Shown: positions 42,362 to 53,133 of the stretch, piece by piece | Numbering within the stretch: position 1 is the first letter of the stretch | Layout of the letters: the number at the start of each line of letters is the position of its first letter | NCBI RefSeq assembly: GCF_021155775.2 | Contig: NC_060234.1 | Location: 15,930,871-15,994,870, forward strand | Reading direction: 5' to 3' | DNA from: Neodiprion pinetum | Taxonomy: Eukaryota; Arthropoda; Insecta; Hymenoptera; Diprionidae | DNA length: 64,000 bases | Program-made: the position numbers and the translations under genes | Notes under the pieces: model-generated | Told to the model about the DNA's origin: nothing | Databases searched by the model: none | The model's input: the letters and a program-made list of their open reading frames with translations, nothing else

Positions 42362-44755
42362 TGTTATTTCTTACGCTTCATTTTCGAAAATTATCTCCGG
42401 TATTGGTAAGTAAAAATCTGCACATGATCTTGCCTCAGCTCTGAGAAGATGCTCAATTGCACATAGTGCTCTATTTTCATGCTGATCCACGAAGTCTTCA
42501 GATAGTGCTTTCTTGTAAGTATTCCATAAATCTATCGCGTTCGATGGCATTTCACCGATTAAATACTACACAAAAAAATGACGTAACCGTTTCGGCATAA
42601 GTATTGAAACAGCTTCGTCGAATATTTTGAAAGCTTCGTCATTTGTCGCAGTTAAACCCATATCCACTGCAGCCTCTCTAAATGTATTCCATTCCTTCCC
42701 GTTTACAGTGCGTAAATCTATAAAACTCCTTGCATTTGTCGCATGTCCAAGGATTAGTTTGAGGTGAAATCTTTCGGAATCCCTTGGTGGAACATTTGTC
42801 ATTCAACTAACTACTTGACATGCATATTTTCTTTTTTTCCACGTTTTTGTTGCTTCTTGAAACGAATAGTGAACTGGCGTGTTCGCGTAAGTTATATTTC
42901 TTGCCATTTCATCTATGCTGTTCAATTCAAACCATGCAATAAGATGGGTTCTCCACTTTTTTTCATCTGTAGCGGCTTCGACTTCTCTACCTTCCTCAAA
43001 CGTTGCGTATTGCTGCCCCGGTAGGTGAACAGGTAAGCGTGTGACGGCATGACTTCGTCCATGCATTGGCAGTTCTAGTATACGCCAAGCCGCTTCCATC
43101 GGTCCTACATAACGCGAATCTACATAATCCTGTATTTCGTTGATTATTGGCTGACCATCACTCTCGCTGTTTGAATCAGTTATCTGTACTCTTGCACGAT
43201 CATGTCCCTTGTGGATGTACTTGAACACATATTTAATAGCCATTATTGACGCACAATATTCTACGTTCATGTGGCAGTCGTACTTTGCAAGTAGGTATGG
43301 ATTGTCAGGCACAACCATGCTGTTGTCTACTTGGATATTTCTTCCTTCCACGCGGTTGCGGTAATAATTTATGTCTGTATTTTTTCGTCTGCGATACTTT
43401 GGAAAACCGCCACCGCTTATATCAGTATTTTCCACCAAGTCTTTCGGAAATTTCTTTGAGCATGACTTCGTTACCGAATTCCAGCATGGTATTTTGGATG
43501 TGTGAGGGCCGTGTAGCATGTGTGATGTGACAGATTAATATAGTTGTTGATGTATTCGTTTGTCTGGTATTTCTGCAGATATGAAACTGTCAATTGCTTC
43601 TGGAGTCAGAAGTTTGTCATTGTTATTTAAGATAAATAGTATGTGAGCATGCGGTAAGCCTCTTTTCTAAAATTCAACTGTGTATACGTATCTTTCAATC
43701 TTTTCAAATACTGAACCGCTTTCGATTTCCTTTAGTGCCAGTTGTAGCCGCATGTTGAATATTCGACAAGCTATTGTTGGAATGTCATTTACAGTGGTAC
43801 CTGTAGGAAAATCTTTCAATACCGTACATATTTCCGGCCACTTAGGATTACATGTCATTGTAATAAATAAATCCGGTCGTCCAACTTTCCTTGTTATTGC
43901 CATTGCATCTTGGTACTGCTGTTGCATATGTCGCATGCTGCCGGAAAATGATGATGGTAAAATCATTTGGTTCCCAAGTCTTGTTCGATCCGACGTATTC
44001 GCTTCACTATTTTATATGTGATCAGTCATTCCTTTGTAACATTCTACACGCAATTGCTTCTGATTATTTCTTAAAAACAATAAACGCTGCGATTCAATTG
44101 TGAGATATGCGTGAATCACATAGTGTTGTGTCAATCGTCCGCTCCGCAACAACTGATTCTGTGCTTCGCCTCGACGTAAGGCCAATCGATGTCCATAATA
44201 TTGAACAGGAGAGATTTCCTTGTTTGTTCCTACGTGTTTCATATTATAGCTCCATCCTAAATCACCGCTCGGAAATAGTAATGGAAAAGTCATTGGATCA
44301 ACGTGATGCGAATATCTCGGCACATATCCAACTGCACGGTCTTGTTTTGGAAATACTTGTACTTCTATATTTTCAGATACTGCCCCGTCATCTGAAACGA
44401 TCAGAGCTGCTAGCTCACCACAAGTTGGCGCATTGTACCGCCGTCTATCGTCTTCCTTGAGTGCTATAAAGTTTAATCTCACCAGGCTTTCTCCCTTAAC
44501 AAATCGCTCGTACGTTGTTTTAAAATTTGCTGCATAAGGATTGATATCTATTATCAGTCTACCAATAATTTCTAACAGATTTGCTCTTCTTGCATCATTT
44601 TCTCTCAGCGCTAGCTGAGTTTGTACGTCGTAGATGTAAATTTGTCCATATCTCGGTCGGTTATTGTTTGCGGTCTCTAAACTTGTAGATATTTTGTAAC
44701 TCACATCCCCGATTATTTGTGAATATAGAAAGTGTTCTTCCTCTTCAAGACACAA
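42362..44755 (-). pseudogene. Helitron Rep (HUH endonuclease) domain
   Basis: This is the rolling-circle replication initiator. The Helitron_like_N part has YSHHVDPMTFPLLFPSGDLGW and RLLFLRNNQKQLRVECYKG. The catalytic HUH motif is GLPHAHIL (about 43640-43663), preceded by TAG at 43667-43669. The two-tyrosine motif is KYVFKYIHKGHD (about 43200-43235). Further stops are at 44012-44014, 43520-43522, 42803-42805 and 42566-42568. All pieces are in one phase, so this is a single open frame decayed by point mutation. The array at 44719-46024 separates it from its own N-terminus. Confidence 0.88.
44701..44718 (-). repeat. Target-site duplication of the inserted array, copy 1
   Basis: TCACATCCCCGATTATTT here is repeated exactly at 46025-46042. 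It flanks the array and duplicates codons of the Helitron Rep gene. The true boundary could differ by up to about three bases. Confidence 0.8.
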
Positions 44756-44949
44756 ATTTGTAAGAATGTCTGTAAGTGTTTACATTTTGGTATCTTACGC
44801 TTCTTGGTGCGAAGCTCGTAAGACAGTCAATGACCGTCTAATATTGAAATGCGGATATGCATCATCAACATTAATATTAATCACGAGGCAATATTCATTT
44901 TGTGAATCGTAAATAATTTTTGAACTACTGGTAAATTCGAAAAATTAAC

Positions 44950-45025
44950 GACGGAGCCAGGAATCGAACCTGGTATCTAGCGATGCTTTACCGGAGCCTT
45001 ACTCCACTAGACCACCTAGCCGCCC
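44950..45025 (-). tRNA. tRNA-like segment 1 (probable SINE head)
   Basis: 76 nt. Box A-like TAGGTGGTCTAGTGG and box B-like GGTTCGATTCC are present, and the T arm pairs well (CCAGG/CCTGG). The anticodon loop would be CCGGTAA, anticodon GGT (Thr-like), but position 33 is C where tRNAs have U. The acceptor stem has three mismatches and no CCA is encoded. I read it as a pol III promoter of a tRNA-derived element and not as a working tRNA gene. Confidence 0.55.
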
Positions 45026-45328
45026 TGACTCTGATGTCGTTAATTCCTCTCATCACCAGTAAGTTCAAATTTGTTTTCTTGTGCTGTAATAGTATGTGTG
45101 AATATAGAAAGTGTTCTTCCTCTTCGAGACACAAATTTGTAAGAATGTCTGTAAGTGTTTACATTTTGGTATCTTACGCTTCTTGGTGCGAAGCTCGTAA
45201 GACAGTCAATGACCGTCTAACATTGAAATGCGGATATGCATCATCAACATTAATATTAATCACGAGGCAATATTCATTTTGTGAATCGTAAATAATTTTT
45301 GAACTACTGGTAAATTCGAAAAATTAAC

Positions 45329-45404
45329 GACGGAGCCAGGAATCGAACCTGGTATCTAGCGATGCTTTACCGGAGCCTTACTCCACTAGACCACCTAGCC
45401 GCCC
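45329..45404 (-). tRNA. tRNA-like segment 2
   Basis: This is the same 76-nt sequence as segment 1, exactly 379 bp away in the same orientation. Confidence 0.55.
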
Positions 45405-45904
45405 TGACTCTGATGTCGTTAATTCCTCTCATCACCAGTAAGTTCAAATTTGTTTTCTTGTGCTGTAATAGTATGTGTGAATATAGAAAGTGTTCTTCCT
45501 CTTCGAGACACAAATTTGTAAGAATGTCTGTAAGTGTTTACATTTTGGTATCTTACGCTTCTTGGTGCGAAGCTCGTAAGACAGTCAATGACCGTCTAAT
45601 ATTGAAATTTTCGAATTTACCAGTAGTTCAAAAATTATTTACGATTCACAAAATGAATATTGCCTCGTGATTAATATTAATGTTGATGATGCATATCCGC
45701 ATTTCAATATTAGACGGTCATTGACTGTCTTACGAGCTTCGCACCAAGAAGCGTAAGATACCAAAATGTAAACACTTACAGACATTCTTACAAATTTGTG
45801 TCTCGAAGAGGAAGAACACTTTCTATATTCACACATACTATTACAGCACAAGAAAACAAATTTGAACTTACTGGTGATGAGAGGAATTAACGACATCAGA
45901 GTCA

Positions 45905-45980
45905 GGGCGGCTAGGTGGTCTAGTGGAGTAAGGCTCCGGTAAAGCATCGCTAGATACCAGGTTCGATTCCTGGCTCCGTC
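45905..45980 (+). tRNA. tRNA-like segment 3, inverted unit
   Basis: This is the same 76-nt sequence on the opposite strand, inside the inverted unit. The acceptor mismatches are identical in all three copies, so they predate the array. Confidence 0.55.
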
Positions 45981-46013
45981 GTTAATTTTTCGAATTTACC
46001 AGTAGTTCAAAAA

Positions 46014-46616
46014 TTATTTACGATTCACATCCCCGATTATTTTCATCACATATGGTCCTGAATTCCCCATATCTGCCACGGTACAATTAAATGATGCAAA
46101 CGCAAACGCGTCATTATATGATCGTATATGTTGTCTGAAGTGTCTTGATACTTCGTCATTCCCTTCTCGCAGACGTTGAAGTACATCAGGATATTCCGTT
46201 AATGGTGGTAATAATATTTTTCCTCCATGACAGCAATTATTTGCCACCCTTCCTGTTTCATATTTGAACCTTTCTGCATTGCAATGTTCACATTTTACGT
46301 TCATTTCACCCATGTGTAGTTGTTCTACAGTTTTAAAAGTGCCTTTTTCAATATCCCCGTTGTAACGATGCTCAGCAATGATTGATTCACTGTTCATTGC
46401 TTCTACTCGTTCTCTGTTTCTGTCTAATTCCAACCTGTCTCTGTTATCTTCTATTGTTTGGCTGAATACACACAGTTTCTTCTCCATCGATTTCAACGTA
46501 TCACTGTCACTTAATATTTCATCACAAACATGAATTTCCGACACATTATTCTTGCTTTTAAGTCGTCGACACACGTTTTCGTCTGTCGTTTTATCTCGTT
46601 GTCTCTTGCTATCCAC
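46014..46616 (-). pseudogene. Helitron Rep N-terminal region
   Basis: A frame of about 200 codons ends in KIIGDV, whose codons are duplicated at the array insertion, so it joins the Rep frame at 44755. It has the Helitron zinc-like pattern VKCEHCNAERFKYE followed by NNCCHGGKILLPPL. The upstream basic-repeat frame ends at 46628 in another phase, so an indel lies near 46620. Confidence 0.75.
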
Positions 46617-46627
46617 TTCAATTCCTT

Positions 46628-47788
46628 CTATGCTTGCTTTTCTTTTTTCATCAATCTAAGCTTCCATTCGTTGGTTGAAAATTGGTGTTCCTTCTCTATT
46701 GGTATCGATCTATCTCCTTGACTTGCTGAATTATTTTTGCTACCGCTCTGCCCGTTATTCTCCAAAATCACCTTCTTTATATTATTTTTTTCTCTATATT
46801 TGCGTTGCTGTTCACTCCGCAAAACACGTCTTTCTTTTGTGGTTAACATAGATCCTGGTTGTCCTCTTGCCTGGTTATAGAAATATTTGTTTATTATTCT
46901 TCTCTGGCTTATTTGGTTATTCGCACTTACAATTTTATTTTCCTTTTTCTTTTGTGATACGTCCGACCATCCACCGTCTCCATCGCCTTGCCTGCTGGTT
47001 GAAACTCCTCCTTTCTGTTCGTTGGTTGAAAAGCCAGTACGATATTTTTTGTTCGCTTCCCTATATTTTCGCTGCTGTTCTCGTCGTGTAATTTTTCGCT
47101 CTTCTATGTCCATCACATTGGTTGGTCGTCCTCTTGATTTATTTTCGAAATCAATCATCACAATTTTATTTTCCTTTTTCTTTTGTGATACGTCCGACCA
47201 TCCACCGTCTCCATCGCCTTGTCTGCTGGTTGAAACTCCTCCTTTCTGTTCGTTGGTTGAAAAGCCAGTATGATATTTTTTGTTCGCTTCCCTATATTTT
47301 CGCTGCTGTTCTCGTCGTCTAATTTTTCGCTCTTTTATGTCCATCACATTGGTTGGTCGTCCTCTTGATTTATTTTCCAAATCAATCATCACAATCGATT
47401 CTTCCAATTCTTCTACACCCTTCGTTGAATTATTTTTACTACCGCTCTGCCGGTTATTCTCCAAAATCACCTTCTTCATATTATTTTTTTCTTTATATTT
47501 GCGTTGCTGTTCATTCCGCAAAACACCTCCTTCTCTTGTGGTCAATATCGATCCTGGTTGTCCTCTTACCTAGTTATACGAATATTTGATGGATATTATT
47601 CTATGGCTTATTTGGTTCTTCGCACTTACAATTTTATTTTCCTCTTTCTTTTGTGATACTTCCGACCATCCACCATCTTCATCGCCTTGTCTGCTGCTTG
47701 AAACTCCTTCTTTCTCCATTGTCATCGTAAATCCGGGCTGTCCTTTTGACTGTTTGTTGATATATTTAGATTTACTATTATTTGATTG
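46628..47788 (-). pseudogene. Helitron basic internal-repeat region
   Basis: This is a Lys/Arg-rich region in phase with the OTU domain. A unit of about 76 residues occurs in several copies. It has a GRPTNVMD or GQPGS head, an ERKIxRREQQRKYREANKK helix, and an SRQGDGDGGWSDVSQKKKEN tail. Stops are at 47570-47572 and 46628-46630. The function is unknown. Basic N-terminal repeats of this kind may bind DNA in Helitron transposases, but that is inference. Confidence 0.6.
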
Positions 47789-48238
47789 TTACTTTTCATA
47801 CTTATTACTTACTATCTGAATTTTATTTTGGTTCTGCAAGACATCAAAGTGTCCACTGTCTCCGTCGCCGGTAAAGAGTAGTGAGAATTGTATTTCATTT
47901 TGTGATCCGATCCGGTGCGGATGAATTTGTTCTTTGCGATACACGATTAAACATATTTTAAAAATGTCCGCAGCTGCAGCTAATTCTGCTTCTCCCCCAT
48001 ATATTCCATTTTTCTTTATGTGTGATTTGTAATCACCAGGTGACCTAATCACAGCACCGTTTGACTCATTACCTGTAATAAAACCCGCAAATGTAGACCA
48101 ATCATCCACTATATTTGAAACGATACTCAGTCTCACCTCTGCGTGTCGATCTTGAGTCCCGTATACACAATACGCCAACGCGCGAAAACGACAATTCCCG
48201 TCGGGAATCATCTTGATAATTTTCATTTGCATTGTCAT
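47789..48238 (-). CDS. Helitron OTU-type cysteine protease domain
   Basis: This is an OTU deubiquitinase-fold domain of 149 residues at the N-terminus of the Helitron protein. The catalytic Asp-Cys box is PDGNCRFRA (residues 12-20, Cys16), and the C-terminal His is in DSGHFDVLQ. It starts at ATG 48238 and ends at TAA 47789-47791. The same phase continues into the basic-repeat region, so the stop is probably a nonsense mutation. OTU domains are known in some animal Helitrons, where their role is unproven. Confidence 0.85.
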   Translation of the reverse strand: MTMQMKIIKMIPDGNCRFRALAYCVYGTQDRHAEVRLSIVSNIVDDWSTFAGFITGNESNGAVIRSPGDYKSHIKKNGIYGGEAELAAAADIFKICLIVYRKEQIHPHRIGSQNEIQFSLLFTGDGDSGHFDVLQNQNKIQIVSNKYEK

Positions 48239-48369
48239 TTTTTGCGCGTCAGAAACAGATACCTATGAAGATATTTGTCATAAACAGCCGATGACAGCTG
48301 TCAAAGGGTTTGCTAGATGCTTTTTGTTTTGTTTTCGGGATCTCACCCCACCGCTAACTTCATGGGTAT

Positions 48370-48446
48370 ACTATTGTCATTATAATCTTTTTTTTACTAT
48401 TGTTATTATAATCTTTTTGTTACTATTGTTATTATAATCTTTTTCT
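48370..48446 (-). repeat. Subterminal ~26-bp repeat of the Helitron 5' region
   Basis: ACTATTGTTATTATAATCTTTTTG-like units (plus strand) occur three times in tandem about 40-115 bp inside the inferred 5' end. They may be transposase-binding or simply expanded AT-rich sequence. Confidence 0.5.
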
Positions 48447-48485
48447 ACCTTTATTTGTTCGAAACTTTTTTATTAGATAGAGAGA

Positions 48486-49732
48486 TACATTTATTCAGTC
48501 AATAAATTCAAATTCTGGCGGATAGTTGTAATAGATCTTTTACTGTAAGAATCGAGACTCAAATATACGGGTGAAATTCGCAAAATTCCACTACGTATGT
48601 GGGTGGAAGACGAGTATTGTCGTGGAATTCAGGCGGAAGATATTTTCTAAGTTTCTTATGTTCGAATTAATGCGTACAATAAGTTTCGCGTATACGGCCA
48701 TAAATATTGTTCGTCAATTATTTTGCTGTAATCGCAACCCTCCCGTAACTCCCCGTCGTGGGGGTGCGTTGGAGGTTGTTCATATTACTATCAGGGTAGA
48801 GCCCTTACGCGGATCTCGGGGTGTGCATGAGGCATTCATCCAGCTCTAAAAAAACAAAATAAAATAAAAAAAGGTAGCGACAGACCGAGAAAACCGGAAA
48901 TAGTCAAGGAATATCATCTATCAGGAAAAGTCAGATAATTATGATAAACCATAGAGAAAAACGTACTTTTTTCGTGAATCCTTTTGCAAACTTTTGCAGC
49001 AAGGCTTCGTAATTTCAGTTCAGCTAACTTTCGGAAATGGTATCGTTAAATTTATAATCAGCTGTGTGAAGCAGAGAATTACTTTTTGTTTCTAGATCCA
49101 AATTTATATATTCAAGGTACACAACTTAGAGAGCTTTTGGTGGTAAAAACTGCTCACCATTATCTAAGTTTTGTGTTAAAAAGTTTGGAAATTCTGCATC
49201 TTTTGACGGGAAAAGTCAAGGATTTTCATCTGAGCAAAATTGTCGCCACCCTAGCTGTTATATGTCACACGGATAACTCTACAAAAAAAAAATTAAGCTT
49301 GCGAAAATGGTGTAATGAAATCCATTGTCAACTCCCGGGCTTCTAGTGCGCTACTATGCAGCGAGAAAAGTACGTAGAGTGGATATCGAGCCTGCGTACT
49401 CTTGAAAAAAACGGGCCTGCGAGTAGGTTTGCCAGGCGTCCGGCTTTAGCCGGATATATTTGGCTTTTCACGATCATATCCGGCCAAATATTCACGTGTC
49501 CGGCCTGTCCGGCTTCTGTTAGACTTTTTGTCAGTTTTACTTATCGCATGCATCTGCAACGGCTCACCTTTTTGTTTGTAGTACTCGCAGTAGGTTTTGT
49601 TTTTAGTGGGCGGTAAGAACGCGTGGTGTGCTCAGCCTATGCATTCCGAACATCAATCAGCGGTAACCGTATTTTTAGTGAGTTAGTTTTAAATAAATAC
49701 CAAATGATGATGGGACTAATTATTGATGGTTG
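48486..49732. other. Mostly featureless, with a CCGG-rich inverted motif
   Basis: I see no gene. At about 49430-49520 the sequence GCCAGGCGTCCGGCTTTAGC and a later GTCCGGCCTGTCCGGCTTC resemble terminal parts of hAT-type or MITE sequences, but no second end is evident. Confidence 0.4.
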
Positions 49733-51439
49733 CTAGTTAAACTGGTTAATTTTGGAACAGAACTGTGACTCAAACCGCACATCATCCACGAACTTAACTA
49801 CAGCAGTCTGCGTACTCATGCCTTGCCGGAAGCCGGTTGGACGCGAATCTAGGACATTGTAATCGTTCAAAAAGCGAAGAACTTGATCTAGCAAAACACG
49901 ATCACACACCTTAGAAATTGCACAAAGTATTGAGATCGGACGCATTTCTACGACAGACTGTGGACTACGAGTTATAGGTATCGGTGTGATAAGCTACGAA
50001 CGCCATAGCGTCGGATAGTACCCGCTGTTTAAAGATAAATTCACTAAATCAGAAATTGATGGCCCGAACAGATCTTTAAAGGTCTTCGGGACATGATTTG
50101 AGAGACCATCAATTCCCTCTGCACGCTAAGTACCAACAGAGACACACTTGATAACGTCACTAACACGGACATGAGCAAAGTCGAACAGCACACCTGCTCT
50201 TTGTCTCGACAAACCAGCCACTACTTCATCAAGCGACGGAAGTTTCCTACCATCAACCACAGTAGCATAATAGTCACTTAGTTCTTCAATGCCAAACCTT
50301 AACACATCTCGCGATTTTCTAGCTTTCACTGTTAGTCCAAGCCTGTCCATTTCACTCCAAAATTGCTTCGTGTTTTCCACGCGATTAAAAACTGTTTGCA
50401 AATAACTCGCTTGGCTTTTTTGCCAAAGCGACTGGGCTTCACGACGAAATAAAATATATTCTTCCCAAGCAAGGCGATGACCATTCCTTTTGAACCGACG
50501 ATAGCACCTATCACGCTGTCTGCGGACCTCACGCAGCTCCCGCGTAATCCAAGGAACTGGGCTTTGCGTAGGAATAAATTCACGAACGGGGACACATTGA
50601 TCTACAACGTCCTTGAACAAGTTATTCAGCTTGCTTAGACGCGAGTCAACAGATTGCAGCAAACTGGTTGATCCTCATCGAATTCATGCAATCTTGCAAT
50701 AACCAACTTAGCTACTGCAGCAAAATCAGGTTCCCTCCACGATAAGCACTTTATCAACCGCCTCTCAGATTTAGGATGCTTATACTTGAGGCAAATGTAA
50801 ATCAGATCATGAGATGACAGGAAAGGCTGACCTGACTGCCCCCACGAGTCAAGAGCTGCCAGATGACTGACAGCACAGACGTCAATCCAATTATCTGCAT
50901 CCATAGTGTGATTAGTGGGCTGCAGAGGAAGAATACTCATGCCAGTTCTGACGAAAAAGTCACGTAACCTAAGCGCCTTGTCGTTATTGACTAGAAGGTC
51001 TGCATTAAAGTCACCAAGAACACACACAAATCTGTATCTAACCATCCTAGGCGCAAAGTCATCCTCAAACACGGACATTATAGCCTGCTTTTGGCGGCCG
51101 ATGAACAGTAGCAATCAGGATTTTATGTTGCGACGAACCCCATACCTCTGCGATGAGATACTCTGGCAATATAACTTCTCCAGCTCTAGCTGACGAACTA
51201 AGTAGGCGAGCATTAAGCTCCTTTCTCATATAAAGAGCCACTCCGCCTCCACGCTTGATATGACGGTCAACGCACAGCATTGTGTATCCCGGTAAGTCAG
51301 CTGAACAGTCTAATATCGCATCACAAAGCCATGTCTCGACAACTCCTATCACATGGTATGGGTTTACCCTGAAGAACTCTTGAAGCTCGCAGAAATGCGC
51401 TATCAATGATTGAGCATTTAGTGAGCAGATGTTCAGCAC
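49733..51439 (-). pseudogene. LINE ORF2 (endonuclease plus start of RT), 3'-truncated
   Basis: The apurinic-type endonuclease begins near 51439 with ICSLNAQSL and has VVETWL, RGGGVALYMRKEL, VLGDFNADLL and LSSHDLIY. A phase change lies near 51100. The linker region (50662-50126) includes CYRRFKRNGHRLAWEEY. The RT starts with PISILCAISKVCDRVL and FRQGMSTQTAVVKFVDD and stops at 49733, before the catalytic YxDD. Losing the 3' end is unusual for a LINE and implies later deletion or rearrangement. It belongs with ORF1 at 51500-52441. Confidence 0.8.
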
Positions 51440-51499
51440 AGTAAGGTTAGCATTGTTATCGTTATTAGTAGCAATTAACGTTGGAAGAGACCCAAAAAG

Positions 51500-52441
51500 T
51501 CAAATAGCAAGCTGTTCCAAATCCGTGGAAGGTAAAATTTTTACCGGCCGATCATCTCTTGATTTTCTCAGAAAAACAGCCCCATCAGAAATCCAAATGT
51601 GTTTACGATCCACATTAGGAAACGCTCTTAACACACGATCTTTGAGCTGATGTAGCTGAGCTGGCTGACGAAAATTAACATAGACCTTGGTTTCTGGCAG
51701 AGATTGGTCCAACTGCTTCGCATTTAAATCCGGCTTACCCTTTTTAGCTTCAATTAATTTCTTGCAAGTATCCTTGCTCTTAAAAGATATGATAACCGAG
51801 CGAGGCCCAACGAGGCCGCTACGACGCGATCCTGTAACACGGCGCCTTTTTCCGATCCTGAAGGCGTCTACAAGCTCATCTTCATCCAGCGCAGCATCAA
51901 GAACTCCAATCAATGACTTGGACAGCTTCCTAACATCTTCACCATCCACCTCAGGTACCCCACTGACAACGAGTTGATGAGCAACCTGATTACAAGCAGC
52001 ACGAAGAAGGAGAGCCTCATCAGCTGCTGATAGCTTGTACTCAGCTACATTTGATTCAACGGCATCGAGGCGATTCTCCAAGACATTAGTCCGCGCAGAA
52101 ATAGTTTCAACTTTGGTATCAGTAGCAGTTTGATTAACAGTAAGCTTAGTGAAGTCCTTGCGAAGCGACTTAACTTCGTCGGCAACTTTGGTAAGCTGGT
52201 TTCTAAAGCTATCCATCTTCTTGTGGATTGACTCTAATAATGTGACGACTCTATTGTCAGTAACGTTACAAACTGGACACATTGTTTGTAGCTCGATTTG
52301 AGCAGCGCGCATATTTTCAACACTAAGTCTAAAAACAACACAGTCTGCATGATAGCTATGCTTTCATGATGCCCCTGAGGTAAGTCCTTTTGTGCAACGG
52401 TCGATGAACTCATAACAAGGTGCGCAAGTTACCTTAGCCAT
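51500..52441 (-). pseudogene. LINE ORF1 with PHD-like finger and coiled coil
   Basis: The probable start is ATG at 52441. The N-terminus has CAPC...C...HSYHADC...CPVC, a PHD/RING-like zinc pattern. A TGA near 52365 interrupts it. The frame continues in phase as 270 residues: a coiled coil (residues about 25-95), then an RRM/FP25-like C-terminal part with HQLVVSGVPEVDGED, GPRSVIISFKSKD and TKVYVNFRQPAQ. This architecture is typical of CR1/Jockey-type ORF1 proteins that bind RNA. It ends at 51500. Confidence 0.75.
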
Positions 52442-52698
52442 ATTGATAATAACTTCTAAGCAGAACCAATAGATATCACTTCTTGATAATGATAGATAAC
52501 CACACGGCTACATAACCTTGCTGCAAAAGTCGTGAAAAAACTGAGTTTATTCCGATGAGCAAAAGTTTAAAGTCAATATTCTAATAACCTACGTGAACCA
52601 GAACTTTCCACGATCACGATGATATCAGTTTTATTTGCATTCACAACAAACCACTTATACACCTTAAGAAAAACTACGACCTCAAAAAAAGAAGCATC

Positions 52699-52815
52699 GA
52701 TGGCGATGGCGATGGCGATGGCGATGGCGATGGCGATGGCGATGGCGATGGCGACGGCGACGGCGACGGCGATGGCGATGGCGATGACGATGACGATGAT
52801 AATAATGATAATAAT
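52699..52815 (+). repeat. (GATGGC)n microsatellite
   Basis: A GATGGC hexamer run grades into GACGGC, GATGAC and AAT repeats. It directly precedes the R1-like element. Confidence 0.9.
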
Positions 52816-52850
52816 AATTACCGCAGGTGGCGGGGGGGTTAAATCCCCCG

Positions 52851-53090
52851 TTCGGGAAGTGACGACCCCGCGTACATCGAGTAAGTCAAGGGGGACTGAA
52901 GTTGGCACAGGCCCAACGGATGGCCCCCGAGGCGGCCTCAGGAGGCGGATTGGGCGTAAAAACCTGGTCTGCTCGGGAAGTGACGACCCCGGGGTTTTCT
53001 AGTAAGTCGGAGGGGACGGAAGTCGGCACAAGTCCGACGGAAGGCCCCCGAGCCGACCTCAGGGGCCGTGCTATGTTCCGGTGCGGTACG
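52851..53090 (+). repeat. Tandem 121-bp repeats in the R1-like 5' UTR
   Basis: Two diverged copies begin TTCGGGAAGTGACGACCCCG (52851) and CTCGGGAAGTGACGACCCCG (52972). Each contains AGTAAGTC and GGCCCCCGAG-like blocks. Repeated 5' UTRs often carry internal promoters in LINEs, and they could act that way here. Confidence 0.65.
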
Positions 53091-53133
53091 GGGAGTCGCG
53101 CCCCCGAGAGACCCGTAGCACTTAGGAACTTTT

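Larger units (their letters stand above)
44719..46024. mobile_element. Array of ~379-bp tRNA-bearing units inserted in the Helitron
   Basis: Two direct units and a partial third (44719 to about 45608; period 379 bp measured between tRNA-like parts) are followed by one inverted unit (about 45609-46024). The junction is a sharp head-to-head switch at about 45608. The array has an ~18-bp target duplication, as expected for target-primed retrotransposition of a SINE-like element. Each full unit carries a tRNA-like segment. The 102-codon frames antisense to the units are repeat artefacts. The copies are nearly identical, so amplification is recent compared with the decay of the Helitron. Confidence 0.75.
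39671..48485 (-). mobile_element. Helitron rolling-circle transposon
   Basis: The element is on the minus strand. Its 3' end is CTAG at 39671-39674, preceded by hairpins GGGGCGAAGCCCC and GCGCGCGAAGCGCGC, a typical Helitron terminus, and the next host base is T. The 5' end is placed at 48485 (TCTCTCTATCTAATAAA), preceded by host A, so the insertion lies in an AT dinucleotide. Inside are OTU, basic-repeat, HUH Rep and Pif1 helicase domains, all in one phase except near 46620. At least eight stops and an insertion at 44719-46024 inactivate it. The 5' terminus is less certain than the 3'. Confidence 0.8.

Noticed and set aside
44983..45947. Three near-identical 102-codon frames (MLYRSLTPLDHL...) as a gene family
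   Set aside because: They run antisense through the tRNA-like segments of the tandem units, and their similarity reflects the repeat. No protein family features are present.
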